From: Verrucomicrobia bacterium LW23 | GTDB lineage: Bacteria; Verrucomicrobiota; Verrucomicrobiia; Methylacidiphilales; UBA1321 | Assembly (NCBI GenBank): GCA_003054695.1 | Contig: QAZA01000045.1 | Span: forward strand, 941,956 to 1,005,955 | Length of the DNA: 64,000 nt | Reading direction: 5' to 3' | Part shown: positions 42,410-51,496 of the stretch, in pieces | Numbering within the stretch: position 1 is the first letter of the stretch | Layout of the letters: every line of letters starts with the position of its first letter | Notes under the pieces: generated by a model | Database searches by the model: none | What the model saw: only the letters and a program-made list of their open reading frames with translations | Told to the model about the DNA's origin: nothing | Program-made: the position numbers and the translations under genes

Positions 42410-43846
42410 ATGCGTAACATCTTTCATTCCAGCGTCTTCCTGCTTGCTATTGCACTCACTTCAACCGATCTTCGCGCCCAGGGAGATATCACCCTGCCTC
42501 TGGTTAATGGCAGTTTCGAGGATGGCACCACTGGCTGGACCATTCACGCGCCCGAGGGCACAACGGCCGCTGAGTCGATGCCCGATGCTGCCTCGTTGGG
42601 CCGCAAAGGTTTGCGCATTACCAACCCCGCCGCCGGCAATGGATTCGAGGTCATCAGCGGACCTCTTCCTGTCAACCCTGGCAAAACCTATTCCGTCAGC
42701 TTCTGGAGCGGCGGGGGCGGTCGCAAGCCAGGCGTTGCCTCGGCAAAAATGGTATTTACCCGCCCCAAAGCCGCAGGTGGGGTGGAAATCCTCCAGCCCG
42801 CAATGGCCAGCATCCGCAAATGGCCGGGCGCTGAAATCAGCGGCGGCCTCTATTTTGGAAACGTCATCATGGCAGCCGCCGCCCCCGAGGGGGCTACGGA
42901 ACTACGCATTCATATCATCCCCAAGCGGGGCGCGGAGGTAGAGAGCTCTGTGGATATTGACGACTTTATCGTTAAAGAGTTGGCGGATGTCGCTCCTCAA
43001 GCCCCGCGAGACCCTAAACTCGGCAACCCTGTTCCCCCCACAGATCCCGCACAGCTGGAAGCCTGGCTCACCGAAATCCGGAACGACCCATGGCGCGGCA
43101 AAAAGCCCCCTCGCATCGTCCTAAAGCTTGACGACTTCAAGGCGGTAAAGGGTGGCGGCATTCATCAGCGCTGGCTGCGCGTGGCCGACTATGCCGCGCA
43201 AAAGCAAATAAAACTAAGCTTCGGCATCATCGGCAATGGCATGGAGACCGATGCAAATGCCTTCTACACATGGGTTAAGGAGAAGCATGCCGCAGGCCAG
43301 ATCGAATTCTGGCACCACGGCTACGACCACGCTGGGGACGGAAAAATCATGGAGTTCAGTGGCCAGCCGTTCGAGCATCAGAGGGAGCATATGGCCCGCA
43401 CCCAGCAAATCGCCAAAGACAAGCTGGGCTTTGCATTCACCTCCTTTGGAGCCCCCTTTAACGCTACAGATGCCGCCACCTTGCGTGTTCTACAGGATGA
43501 ACCGGACCTGAAGGTATGGATGTACGGCAATGCCCGGACGCCCGCCGGCAAAATCGTGCTTCAGCGAGCTTTTAACGTCAACCTGGAGTCCCCCACCATT
43601 ATCGCCAACTACGGTGCCTTCATCCAAGGCTACGCCCACAATCGCGGCGCCGAGTACTTTGTGCTTCAGGGCCATCCCGCCGGTTGGGGTGACGATCGCT
43701 ATGCCGAATTCCAGAAAATCATCGAATTCCTCCTGGAACAAAAAGCGCAATTCGTTCTACCGCGGGACTTTATCGCAAACCCGCCCGCTCCGGTGATACT
43801 TCCAGCAGAGGCCGGCTCGGTCAAAAAGGAATCAGTGGCAGACTAA
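42410..43846 (+). CDS. secreted CBM-type plus polysaccharide-deacetylase-like protein
   Basis: The 478-residue product starts with a signal peptide (about 1-24) and a CBM4/9-like beta-sandwich (about 28-190, LVNGSFEDGTTGWTI to SVDIDDFIVKEL). A NodB-like deacetylase barrel follows: VLKLDDFK (metal Asp pair), FGIIGNGM, EFWHHGYDH (two metal His) and VLQGHPAGWGD. It probably binds and N- or O-deacetylates a polysaccharide outside the cytoplasm. It starts 12 bases after cassette D, so it is very likely in the same transcript, which hints that the pseudopilin-like complex acts together with a polysaccharide-modifying enzyme. An exact CTTTA-N4-TAAAG site lies inside it at 42964-42977. Confidence 0.8.
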   Translation: MRNIFHSSVFLLAIALTSTDLRAQGDITLPLVNGSFEDGTTGWTIHAPEGTTAAESMPDAASLGRKGLRITNPAAGNGFEVISGPLPVNPGKTYSVSFWSGGGGRKPGVASAKMVFTRPKAAGGVEILQPAMASIRKWPGAEISGGLYFGNVIMAAAAPEGATELRIHIIPKRGAEVESSVDIDDFIVKELADVAPQAPRDPKLGNPVPPTDPAQLEAWLTEIRNDPWRGKKPPRIVLKLDDFKAVKGGGIHQRWLRVADYAAQKQIKLSFGIIGNGMETDANAFYTWVKEKHAAGQIEFWHHGYDHAGDGKIMEFSGQPFEHQREHMARTQQIAKDKLGFAFTSFGAPFNATDAATLRVLQDEPDLKVWMYGNARTPAGKIVLQRAFNVNLESPTIIANYGAFIQGYAHNRGAEYFVLQGHPAGWGDDRYAEFQKIIEFLLEQKAQFVLPRDFIANPPAPVILPAEAGSVKKESVAD

Positions 43847-43913
43847 ATTTGCGCAGCTTCTCTAGCAATAGGCCGAGGCTTGCTTCATGCATAAGCGTAC
43901 CTCACGTTCATCA

Positions 43914-44609
43914 TTAGCGGCGCAATGAAAAGAGCCCTTCGGATCCAATACACAGATCGAGAAAGTCTTGCCAGTTGATGTTAAGATAAGGATCAATCTC
44001 CTTAATCCGCAACATCGTTCGCTGCTCAATCTCCTTCATCGTCTGATCGATCGATCGAGAAACCTTGCTTTCGTGCCACCCGTACATGCGAGCCACTTCA
44101 CGCTGCATAAGTCCCTGGAGATAAACGAGTTGCAAAAGGATTAGCTGCTCGGCAGGGGTCTGCTCAATGGCGTATTTCAAGGCACGTCGCATCACTTCCT
44201 GAAGATCGGAATCAATCGCCTGGTTGCCACTGCTGCCAGGCAGTAAGTCAAAGTTATTGACATCATCCTCAGGGTCGTGCCCCGGCAACGTAGCCTGAAA
44301 CTTCTGTCGTCGCTTCAAATCCACCAGGCGATGAAGCGAAACCGTAACCAGCCACGTGTATAAACTGCACTTGCCGTGGTACTTAAGAAAGAGCGGCGCC
44401 TTTCCTTCCCGGCCTACCGCGCACTCGCTCCACAAATCGCCCAGCAAATCGCCCGCTTCGGTTTCGGACGCGCCCCGGCTGATCAGATGGCTCATCAACC
44501 GCCCATTCGCTCGATCACGCAGCGTCGTAAAGGCGTTAGAGTCCCCCTCCAGGCAAAGCTGGACGAGGCTAAAGTCCTCCTGATGGGCCGCGCTGTTCGC
44601 GTCAGTCAT
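43914..44609 (-). CDS. RNA polymerase sigma factor, ECF-like sigma-70 family
   Basis: The 231-residue protein has a region-2 helix set (FTTLRDRANGRLMSHLISR, SLYTWLVTVSLHRLVDLKRR) and a region-4 helix-turn-helix (TPAEQLILLQLVYLQGLMQREVARMYGWHESKVSRSIDQTM). No anti-sigma gene is adjacent. I chose MTDANSAAHQ at 44609 because region 2 begins shortly after. It is the last gene of the minus-strand run that starts with ispF and is separated by about 160 bases from tatC. Its promoters and targets are unknown. Confidence 0.88.
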   Translation of the reverse strand: MTDANSAAHQEDFSLVQLCLEGDSNAFTTLRDRANGRLMSHLISRGASETEAGDLLGDLWSECAVGREGKAPLFLKYHGKCSLYTWLVTVSLHRLVDLKRRQKFQATLPGHDPEDDVNNFDLLPGSSGNQAIDSDLQEVMRRALKYAIEQTPAEQLILLQLVYLQGLMQREVARMYGWHESKVSRSIDQTMKEIEQRTMLRIKEIDPYLNINWQDFLDLCIGSEGLFSLRR

Positions 44610-44770
44610 GTAGACAGTGTGGTAGAAGAGCTGAAGAGTGGCCAGGGGCCGGCTATGGTCATAAATGCCGCCGCTCGGGCAGCAATCCGGCAAAATCCTA
44701 CAGCGTCGGGGCGTGCCGGTCAACGGCGAACATGCAACCTTTACGTGCAAGCCGAAACCGGAATCTCCCT

Positions 44771-45550
44771 CTACCGCCGTGCCGCTTCTCGCCGCGCCAA
44801 GCCGGCTTCCCGCCATTTCATAATAAAGATGCAGCCTTCATAAAAAAGGTACATAGGCAGGGAGAGAAGTGTCAACGAGAACAGATCTGAACTTGGCGTT
44901 ATGCAACAAGCTGCGATAAATATCGCTACAATAGCATGCCGTCGATACTCCTGTAAAAAGCTGCTGGACACAATGCCAAAGAAATGTAACACCAGTAATA
45001 CAAGCGGCATCTCAAAAGCAAGCCCAAAACCAATAAGCATCTGCAGAACAAAATCAAGATAGTTCTTGATTGTCCAGGTGGCATTAAGATGGAGCCACTT
45101 ATTGTAGTCTAAAAAGAACTGAAGTGTTATCGGCAGCACAAGATAATAGCAAAAGACAACCCCCAATACAAACAAAATCGCTCCCGCCGCAAATACCGGA
45201 AGCACAAGGGCTTTCTCCTGCTTGGTAAGAGCAGGTAAAACAAACTGAGCTACAAAATAAAGGATGAGTGGCAACGCCATTACAAGCCCGCTAAAAAGCC
45301 CTATGCTAATATGAATGGAGAAAGGATCAAGAACGCTAAGTGTGTTAAGAAACTTTTCGGGATCCTGACCAATGACAACAAGCGGCCTCTGCAAAATAGT
45401 AAATATTTCTCGCGAAAAATAGAGGCAAAAAGTGCCCGTTACAGTAAGTGCAACCACGCAACGGATAATCATCCAGCGGAGATCTTCCAGATGCCCCAAC
45501 AGGGGTTTCTGCTCCAGTTGCTCCTCGGGATCGTGGTCTTGGGCCGTCAT
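44771..45550 (-). CDS. tatC: Sec-independent protein translocase TatC
   Basis: The 259-residue integral membrane protein has six predicted helices and the TatC hallmarks. The N-terminal KPLLGHLEDLRWMIIRC contains the conserved H-L-x-E/D-L-R signal-binding motif, and VLPALTKQEKALVLPVFAAGAILFVLGVVFCYY and IGFGLAFEMPLVL carry the conserved Phe/Pro/Glu residues. It recognises twin-arginine signal peptides of folded exported proteins. No tatA or tatB is in the window. Its codon use is more AT-rich than that of its neighbours. It begins 12 bases after thiE. Confidence 0.95.
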   Translation of the reverse strand: MTAQDHDPEEQLEQKPLLGHLEDLRWMIIRCVVALTVTGTFCLYFSREIFTILQRPLVVIGQDPEKFLNTLSVLDPFSIHISIGLFSGLVMALPLILYFVAQFVLPALTKQEKALVLPVFAAGAILFVLGVVFCYYLVLPITLQFFLDYNKWLHLNATWTIKNYLDFVLQMLIGFGLAFEMPLVLLVLHFFGIVSSSFLQEYRRHAIVAIFIAACCITPSSDLFSLTLLSLPMYLFYEGCIFIMKWREAGLARREAARR

Positions 45551-45562
45551 ACCTGCACAACC

Positions 45563-46234
45563 TTATCGCCTCTCCGCAGCAAGCGCATCCCCAAAATGCG
45601 CGTCCAGCATGCGGCGAATCGCTGCGCAGTTGCCACGCACATCCTCCCCCTTCAGCAGGGCGGAGACGACGACAATACGTTCTGCGCCGGCCGCAAGCAC
45701 CTGCGGCAACGTGCGGGCATTGACCCCGCCGATGCAAAACTGAGGCAATGTAACGCGGTCCCGCACTTGCTGAATGAGGCGCAGGCCCACCGGCGTGTAG
45801 TCCGGCTTGGTTGGCGTAGCGTACAGCGGACCGACACCGATATAGTCCGGGCCTTCTGCGGCGGCATTCACGGCCTGTTCAACGCTATGCGTCGATTTTC
45901 CCACAATTTTTCCCGCGCCTAGAATGCAGCGCACGGCGCTGACCGCATAGTCTTCCTGGCCGACATGCGCACCGTCTGCGTCCAGTTCGCAGGCGATCTC
46001 AGGATAGTCGTTAACGATAAAGATGCCCCCAAACGAGCGAACAACGGGCAAAACAGCCTCGCCAACTGCTAAAATCTCTCCTTTCGTGCGATTTTTTGCG
46101 CGAAGCTGGAGAATGTCCACTCCGCCAAGAAGCATCTCCTCCGCAAGTTGGGCAGGGTCCCGATCGCCAGTGTATGCGAGATCCAGGATACCATAGAAAC
46201 GCCCGAACTGGAGGCGTCTCTGAGCGGAATTCAT
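45563..46234 (-). CDS. thiE: thiamine phosphate synthase
   Basis: The 223-residue TIM barrel joins the thiazole and pyrimidine halves of thiamine. It shows LQLRAKN (pyrophosphate-binding Arg/Lys), FIVNDYPEIACELDADGAHVGQED, GKSTHSVEQA, YIGVGPLYATPTKPD and FCIGGVNARTLPQVLAAGAERIVVVSAL, all in family order. I chose the ATG at 46234. It lies between accC and tatC in the housekeeping run, with a palindromic site inside it (46009-46022) and another 14 bases upstream of the start (46249-46262). No other thiamine genes are near. Confidence 0.95.
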   Translation of the reverse strand: MNSAQRRLQFGRFYGILDLAYTGDRDPAQLAEEMLLGGVDILQLRAKNRTKGEILAVGEAVLPVVRSFGGIFIVNDYPEIACELDADGAHVGQEDYAVSAVRCILGAGKIVGKSTHSVEQAVNAAAEGPDYIGVGPLYATPTKPDYTPVGLRLIQQVRDRVTLPQFCIGGVNARTLPQVLAAGAERIVVVSALLKGEDVRGNCAAIRRMLDAHFGDALAAERR

Positions 46235-46289
46235 AGGAAACACAGTGGCTTTAACGTTACAGCAGAAGTTCGGCGATCGAATGCTTCCC

Positions 46290-47633
46290 TTAGCGCTTGA
46301 AGAACCGCTCGATGAAATGCGTGGAGTACTGGCCACGACGAAAATCGGGGTCGCGCAGAATCTGCTGGCCAAGCGGGATCGTGGTATGGATACCTGTAAT
46401 CTTATACTCGTGCAGCGCGCGATCCATGCGGTCCATTGCCGTGCGGCGATCGGGGCCGAACGCAATCAGCTTTGCGATCATCGAGTCGTAATAAGGCGGG
46501 ATGTGATAGCCTGTATACGAGTGTGAATCGACACGAATTCCATGCCCGCCGGGAGGAAGGTAAAAATTGATGCGACCAGCGGAAGGACGGAAGTCGTTGT
46601 CGGGATCCTCGGCGTTGACGCGGAATTCAATCGCATGTCGTTGAGGCTGAAGATCATCGAATTCCCGACCAAGGCGCTCACCGGCAGCAAGTTTGATCTG
46701 CTCGCGCACCAGGTCAATGCCATAAACTTCTTCGGTCACAGGATGTTCTACCTGTATTCGGGTGTTCATCTCCATGAAGTAGAAATTGCCCTTGTCATCC
46801 ACCAAAAACTCCAGCGTGCCGGCACCTTCATAGTTCACGGCTTCGGCCAGCTTGATGGCCGCGCGGCCCATTGCTTTGCGGAGCGCAGGGGTCATGAGGG
46901 GTGAGGGCGATTCTTCCAGCAGCTTTTGATTGCGGCGCTGGATGGAGCAGTCGCGCTCGCCAATGTGGACGACTTTGCCGTACTTGTCGCCAAGCACCTG
47001 AATCTCAACGTGATGCGGATGCTCGATCAGCTTCTCGATATACACGGTACCGTTCCCGAACGCCTTCTCGGCCTCCAGCTTGGCCGCGTTGAAACCCTGT
47101 ACCAGGCTTACATCATTATGTGCTGGGCGCATGCCGCGGCCGCCGCCACCTGCAACTGCTTTAATGATAACAGGATAGCCGATCTGTGCGGCTACTTTCA
47201 GGGCCTGCTGGTCATTCTCTACCACGCCGGCGCTGCCGGGCGTAACGGGCACGCCAACTTTGCGGGCCGTTTCGCGGGCCACGGCCTTGTCGCCCATCAT
47301 GCGGATGGAAGAGGATTTGGGGCCAATAAATTTGATCTTGCAGCTCTCGCATACCTCCGCAAACTGCGCGTTCTCGGACAGGAAACCATAGCCGGGGTGG
47401 ATCGCGTCGACATCTCCAATCTCAGCGGCGCTGATTATGCGGTCGATCTTGAGATAGCTTTCAGAGGCGGGAGCTTTACCGATACAGATTGCTTCGTCCG
47501 CCAGCTTTACGTGGAGGGAATCGACATCAGCATCGGAGTAGACGGCCAGCGTACGAATCCCGAGATCGCGGCAGGCGCGGATGACCCGGAGCGCGATTTC
47601 GCCACGGTTGGCGATCAAAATCTTGTCAAACAT
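46290..47633 (-). CDS. accC: acetyl-CoA carboxylase biotin carboxylase subunit
   Basis: The 447-residue ATP-grasp enzyme carboxylates biotin on AccB in the first committed step of fatty acid synthesis. It shows [20 protein letters not shown] at the N-terminus, the glycine-rich [12 protein letters not shown] loop (about 159-170), [36 protein letters not shown] with catalytic Glu/Arg residues, and the C-terminal biotin carboxylase domain ([12 protein letters not shown]). The length is typical. It is downstream of accB in the usual accB-accC order, with a palindromic site (47741-47754) in the spacer. Confidence 0.98.
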   Translation of the reverse strand: MFDKILIANRGEIALRVIRACRDLGIRTLAVYSDADVDSLHVKLADEAICIGKAPASESYLKIDRIISAAEIGDVDAIHPGYGFLSENAQFAEVCESCKIKFIGPKSSSIRMMGDKAVARETARKVGVPVTPGSAGVVENDQQALKVAAQIGYPVIIKAVAGGGGRGMRPAHNDVSLVQGFNAAKLEAEKAFGNGTVYIEKLIEHPHHVEIQVLGDKYGKVVHIGERDCSIQRRNQKLLEESPSPLMTPALRKAMGRAAIKLAEAVNYEGAGTLEFLVDDKGNFYFMEMNTRIQVEHPVTEEVYGIDLVREQIKLAAGERLGREFDDLQPQRHAIEFRVNAEDPDNDFRPSAGRINFYLPPGGHGIRVDSHSYTGYHIPPYYDSMIAKLIAFGPDRRTAMDRMDRALHEYKITGIHTTIPLGQQILRDPDFRRGQYSTHFIERFFKR

Positions 47634-47774
47634 GGCAATTTATCTTGGAGATACTGCGGAATCGCCGTGCCGGCCGATCACGTGTGGCGGCGGTGCGATC
47701 TCAGGGAAAGGCAAAGCAACAGGTAGCATTGCGCGGCGCACTTTAACGTGAAAGTGCGCGGAAATGCGCATGGA

Positions 47775-48242
47775 TTAGAGCGGTTTAATCTGGAAAAGCG
47801 GCTTATTGAAGTCAACCGGCTTTCCATTCTCCACAAGGACTTCGGTGACGATTCCGCGAACGTCCGCCTTGATTTCGTTCATCACTTTCATCGCCTCAAT
47901 AATGCAGACGACGGTGTCTTCGCGAACCTCGGAGCCGACATCCACGTAAGGCGCGGATGTGGGGGTGGGGCTGCGGTAAAACACGCCCACCATGGGGGAG
48001 ACGAGAGGGACCGTTGAGGGCGCGGGTGCCGCGGCGGGGGCGGCGGCTTCAGCGGAGGGCTGGGGGAGGGAGAGCTGGGGCTGCGGGGCGAGTGGCAGCA
48101 GGGGCGGGGCGGTGACGACCTGCACAGCTTCGGTGCCAGTGCGGCGGATGCGGATCTTGAACTCGGGCTTTTCGAGCTCGAACTCAGCGAGTCCATTTTT
48201 TGCAATCAGTTCAAGCAGAGCCTTGATCTCCTTTAAATCCAT
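47775..48242 (-). CDS. accB: biotin carboxyl carrier protein of acetyl-CoA carboxylase
   Basis: The 155-residue product has an N-terminal helical domain (MDLKEIKALLELIAKNGLAEFEL), a Pro/Ala-rich swinging linker (about 45-80) and a C-terminal biotinyl domain with CIIEAMKVMNEI, where K119 is the biotin-accepting lysine. It carries carboxybiotin between AccC and the carboxyltransferase. Two exact palindromic sites (48397-48410 and 48463-48476) sit upstream in the 230-base gap to holB. Confidence 0.98.
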   Translation of the reverse strand: MDLKEIKALLELIAKNGLAEFELEKPEFKIRIRRTGTEAVQVVTAPPLLPLAPQPQLSLPQPSAEAAAPAAAPAPSTVPLVSPMVGVFYRSPTPTSAPYVDVGSEVREDTVVCIIEAMKVMNEIKADVRGIVTEVLVENGKPVDFNKPLFQIKPL

Positions 48243-48476
48243 GAAAAATCCTCGGGGCGGCGATTCAGAAGTGTGTCGGAAAGAGTGCCTAGCGACCTGT
48301 GGGGTGGCTGGGGCGTTTGAAGAGCGAGCGAGAACTATGCTCCTGAATTTTACGCATTACAAGCGAAAATCCATGAGGTTTTGATGATCGGGCTATCTTT
48401 ATCGTTAAAGGATACGCGTGTGCCAGGAAGATCGCGAAGTGTGCGTTTCTGTGATTTCTAAGCTTTAACGATAAAG

Positions 48477-49349
48477 CTAAACAATATCAGCGATTTTCAG
48501 GCAAGTCCGCTCCATTGCAAGAGCCTGATCCATGTTTTGCTGGAGGGCCTGGTGCAAATCTTCCAGGGCAAGGATGGCGCGAAGCGATGGTTCGCTGGCG
48601 CCGGGGCTGGATGGCGAGGTGATGGCTTTGCGTCGATACTCCTCAATGAGAGCTGCGATGGAATCCTGACGGGCGAGCTGGAAGTCGGCTTCCAGCAACG
48701 CTTTAAGTGTGTCTTCGTCGTCATCGTCGCCGGCGTTGGCTTCGTGGGCGTCCTGGATGGTTTCGCGGAGGCCGCGCCAGTACTCGCCGAGGACGGAGCT
48801 GAGCGCGTAGGCTTGTACGCCCGGCTTGGAACGAGTGGCAAACCATTGGTTAACAAGGGGTTGGTGCTGATCTGTTGTGGGCTGGTCGCCGGTAGTTGTG
48901 CCCAGCAGGTCAACACGAAGGCAGCGGGAGATGATGGTAGGGAGCAGGAGTTGCGGCCGTGTGGAGGCGAGGAGAATGAGCGTTGACGCGGGCGGTTCCT
49001 CCAAGGTTTTGAGGAACGCGTTGGCGGGCTCGGCCTGGCCCAGACACATGCGCTCGGGCCAGAGGATGAGGGCCACTTTTGTGTCGGCCGAGTATGCTTT
49101 AAGGAAAAGGGATCGCTCAAGGGAGCGGACTTGGTCGACGGAGATGCGTCGCGATTTGGAGCTGGGCTGAATGAGGTGAAAGTCAGGGTGCTCAGTGGGT
49201 TCCTTGCCCAGGATATTGCGGGCAAGGGTTTTGCTGAGATTCTCGAGTTCGGTCGGGCTTTCGCCCGTAAGTAAATAGGCGTGGCCCAGGCGACCTGCGG
49301 CTTTGCTGGCGGAAAAGCGGGATACTATATCGTTAAAGCTGAAAGGCAC
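48477..49349 (-). CDS. holB: DNA polymerase III delta' subunit
   Basis: The 290-residue clamp-loader subunit has the AAA+ fold with a degenerate P-loop (LLTGESPTELENLS), as expected for the non-hydrolysing delta' subunit. DFHLIQPSSKSRRISVDQVRSLER, NAFLKTLEEPPASTLILLASTRPQLLLPTIISRCLRV with the SRC motif, and a C-terminal helical domain follow. GTG 49349 is the best start because it opens MPFSFNDIV, the usual beginning, and overlaps the tmk stop. A longer frame to 49457 is only antisense-like tmk sequence. Coupling with tmk is a common arrangement. Confidence 0.9.
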   Translation of the reverse strand: MPFSFNDIVSRFSASKAAGRLGHAYLLTGESPTELENLSKTLARNILGKEPTEHPDFHLIQPSSKSRRISVDQVRSLERSLFLKAYSADTKVALILWPERMCLGQAEPANAFLKTLEEPPASTLILLASTRPQLLLPTIISRCLRVDLLGTTTGDQPTTDQHQPLVNQWFATRSKPGVQAYALSSVLGEYWRGLRETIQDAHEANAGDDDDEDTLKALLEADFQLARQDSIAALIEEYRRKAITSPSSPGASEPSLRAILALEDLHQALQQNMDQALAMERTCLKIADIV

Positions 49350-49989
49350 TGGTAACCTCCTTCCAGATTTCTTCGGAAACCACGTCTTTGGGGCGGGATG
49401 CTTCGATGCGCCGGAAGCGGCCGGGTTCGTTGCGTGCAATGATCTGGTAGCCGGCAATCACTTTATCGAAAAAGTGGCGGGATTCGGCCTCGAACCTGTC
49501 GGTTCCGGCTGATTCTTGGCCAGTGCGGGCTCGAATGCGCGCTTGGGATTCCTCGTAAGTGATATCGAGAAAGAGGGTTGCTGAGGGGAGGAGGGAACCT
49601 GATTTCGAGGCAAATGCGTTGACTTTATCGATAAAGTCCTCTGAAAGACAGCGTGCTGTGCCCTGGTATACCCGCGTGGAGTCTGTGAAGCGATCGGAGA
49701 GCACCCAGGCGCTGTTCCTCAGGGCGGGAGCGATCACTTTGTCGACGAGTTCGGCGCGGCTGGCCTCGAAGAGAAGGAGTTCCGCCTCGGGGCAGATCCC
49801 TTTGCCGACAGGGGAAAACTTAAGGATTTCGCGGAGTGCCTCTCCAAGGGGCGTGCCACCGGGTTCCCGCACGCAGATGACGTTGTCGCCACGCGCTTCC
49901 AGACGGGCTTTCAGGAGGGCAATCTGGGTGGATTTGCCGGAACCTTCGGTGCCTTCAAAGCTGATGAAGCGGAGGGGTGTGGCGATCAC
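49333..49989 (-). CDS. tmk: thymidylate kinase
   Basis: The 218-residue P-loop kinase converts dTMP to dTDP. The Walker A SFEGTEGSGKSTQ (about 9-21) is followed by VREPGGTPLGEALR (the DR-like substrate loop), VLSDRFTDSTRVYQG (DRY/F motif), LFLDI and the LID region RIRARTGQESAGTDRFE. A perfect palindromic site is embedded in the coding sequence at 49623-49636, and the TAA stop lies in another at 49325-49338. It overlaps the holB start by 17 bases. Confidence 0.96.
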   Translation of the reverse strand: MIATPLRFISFEGTEGSGKSTQIALLKARLEARGDNVICVREPGGTPLGEALREILKFSPVGKGICPEAELLLFEASRAELVDKVIAPALRNSAWVLSDRFTDSTRVYQGTARCLSEDFIDKVNAFASKSGSLLPSATLFLDITYEESQARIRARTGQESAGTDRFEAESRHFFDKVIAGYQIIARNEPGRFRRIEASRPKDVVSEEIWKEVTSAFQL

Positions 49990-50019
49990 GTGAATCGGGT
50001 GATTGTGGCAGCAAAAGGC

Positions 50020-51402
50020 TCAGGAGCGGAGTAATTCCTGGCCTTTGGCGGTATCTTTAACCTTAAAGCCGTGCGTTTCGATGGCTTTACGGAGTTCGTC
50101 GCTCAGTTTGAAGTCTTTGGCCTTGCGGGCGGCGCCGCGCTGGTCGAGCAGATCCTGAACTTCGTTCGGGATGCTCAGTTCAGGCTCTTTCAGGCCGAGA
50201 ATCGCGTTGATTTTGGTCCAGACGGCGCCAATTCCCTCTGGAAAGTGGCCAGAATCCATGAGTTTATTGGTTTCCGTAATGTAATTATGCAGGTGGCCGA
50301 TGGCGCCGGGCATGTCGAGGTCTTCGGCAAGGGTGTTGTAGAAGGTTTCGATGAATCCGCGGCCGGCCTCATCGGCGGGCTTGTCGGCTAAGGGGTTGCC
50401 GGCGAAGCGTTTACGCCATTCGTCGATGCGCTGGACGGTGGCTTTGGCGGCGTCCATTACTTGCCAGGTGAAGTTGAGATTTTGGCGGTACTGCACGTTG
50501 GCGAGGAGGGCGTAGCGGAGTACGCGGCCTTCGTAACCTTTTGCCAGCACGTCTCTTACGGTGAAGAAAGTGCCGTCTCGCTTGGACATTTTGCGGCCGT
50601 CGACAAGGAGGTGCTCGTTGTGCAGCCAGTAGCGGGCAAATTTTTTGCCGGTGGCGGCTTCGCTTTGGGCAATCTCGTTTTCGTGATGGGGGAATTTGAG
50701 GTCGACGCCTCCGCAGTGGATGTCGATTTCCTTGCCGAGGTAGTGCATGCTCATGGCGGAGCACTCGATGTGCCAGCCGGGGCGGCCTTTGCCCCAGGGG
50801 GAGTCCCAGGCGACGTCGCCATCGGCGGCTACCCATTTTTTCCACAGGACGAAGTCGCCGAAGCTTTCCTTTTCGTATTCGTCGTGGCTGACGCGGGCGC
50901 CGGCTTTCAGGCCGTCGAAGTCCAGGCCGCAGAGGCAACCGTATGGGCCGAAGGAACTTACGCGGAAGTAGACGGAGCCGTCGTCGCTGGGGTAGGCGTT
51001 GCCTTTTTCGACCAGCTGCGAGATGAGGCCGGTCATCTGCGGGATGTGGTCGGTGGCGTTGGGCATGTCGTCCTGGGGCTCGATATTGAGCTGGGCCATG
51101 TCTTCCAGGAAGGCTTTGGCGTAGCGGGCGGTGAATTCGCGCAGGGGGATGCCTTCGGCCTGGGCGCCTTTGATGGTTTTGTCGTCAACGTCGGTGCGTT
51201 GCATGACGAAGCGCACTTTATAGTTAAAGTTGCGCAAAACGCGCTGTAACAGGTCGGTAAAGATGTAGGCGCGGAAGTTGCCGATGTGCGCGAAGTTGTA
51301 GACGGTGGGGCCGCAGGCATACATCCTGACGTGCGGGGCTTCCAGGGGCTGGAAGTCCTCGATAGTGCGCGTGAAGGAGTTATAGAGGCGGAGCGGTCTC
51401 AT
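50020..51402 (-). CDS. cysS: cysteinyl-tRNA synthetase
   Basis: The 460-residue class I synthetase has the HIGH-type motif in YACGPTVYNFAHIGN (about 28-42), with the zinc-binding Cys just before it. Further zinc ligands are in GWHIECSAMSMHYLG and HCGGVDLKFPHHENEIAQSEA, and the KMSKRDG loop lies at about 272-278. A DALR-type helical C-terminal part with RGAARKAKDFKLSDELR completes it. Palindromic sites lie inside it at 50055-50068 and 51216-51229 and 15 bases upstream of the start at 51417-51430. Confidence 0.98.
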   Translation of the reverse strand: MRPLRLYNSFTRTIEDFQPLEAPHVRMYACGPTVYNFAHIGNFRAYIFTDLLQRVLRNFNYKVRFVMQRTDVDDKTIKGAQAEGIPLREFTARYAKAFLEDMAQLNIEPQDDMPNATDHIPQMTGLISQLVEKGNAYPSDDGSVYFRVSSFGPYGCLCGLDFDGLKAGARVSHDEYEKESFGDFVLWKKWVAADGDVAWDSPWGKGRPGWHIECSAMSMHYLGKEIDIHCGGVDLKFPHHENEIAQSEAATGKKFARYWLHNEHLLVDGRKMSKRDGTFFTVRDVLAKGYEGRVLRYALLANVQYRQNLNFTWQVMDAAKATVQRIDEWRKRFAGNPLADKPADEAGRGFIETFYNTLAEDLDMPGAIGHLHNYITETNKLMDSGHFPEGIGAVWTKINAILGLKEPELSIPNEVQDLLDQRGAARKAKDFKLSDELRKAIETHGFKVKDTAKGQELLRS

Positions 51403-51496
51403 GGGGAGGCGGGGAACTTTAAGGATAAAGTAACGGAAAAAGCAGGAATAGGATGGCGAAAACGGACGAAACAGGTGGTGGCGCGCCGGGTTTGCA

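Larger units (their letters stand above)
40459..51430. other. cluster of 14 palindromic CTTTA-N4-TAAAG sites
   Basis: Exact matches begin at 40459, 40589, 42964, 48397, 48463, 49623, 50055, 51216 and 51417. Single-mismatch versions begin at 41784, 46009, 46249, 47741 and 49325. The middle four bases are usually A/T-C-G-A/T. Five or six sites are between genes, often within 15-220 bases upstream of a start (thiE, accC, accB, cysS, the cassette C gene). The others are inside coding sequence, and one contains the tmk stop codon. I found no match in 1-40458 or 51431-64000. Confidence 0.8.

Noticed and set aside
49350-49457. Longer holB start at 49457
   Set aside because: The added 36 residues lie within tmk coding sequence and look like antisense translation. 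GTG 49349 gives the normal delta' N-terminus.
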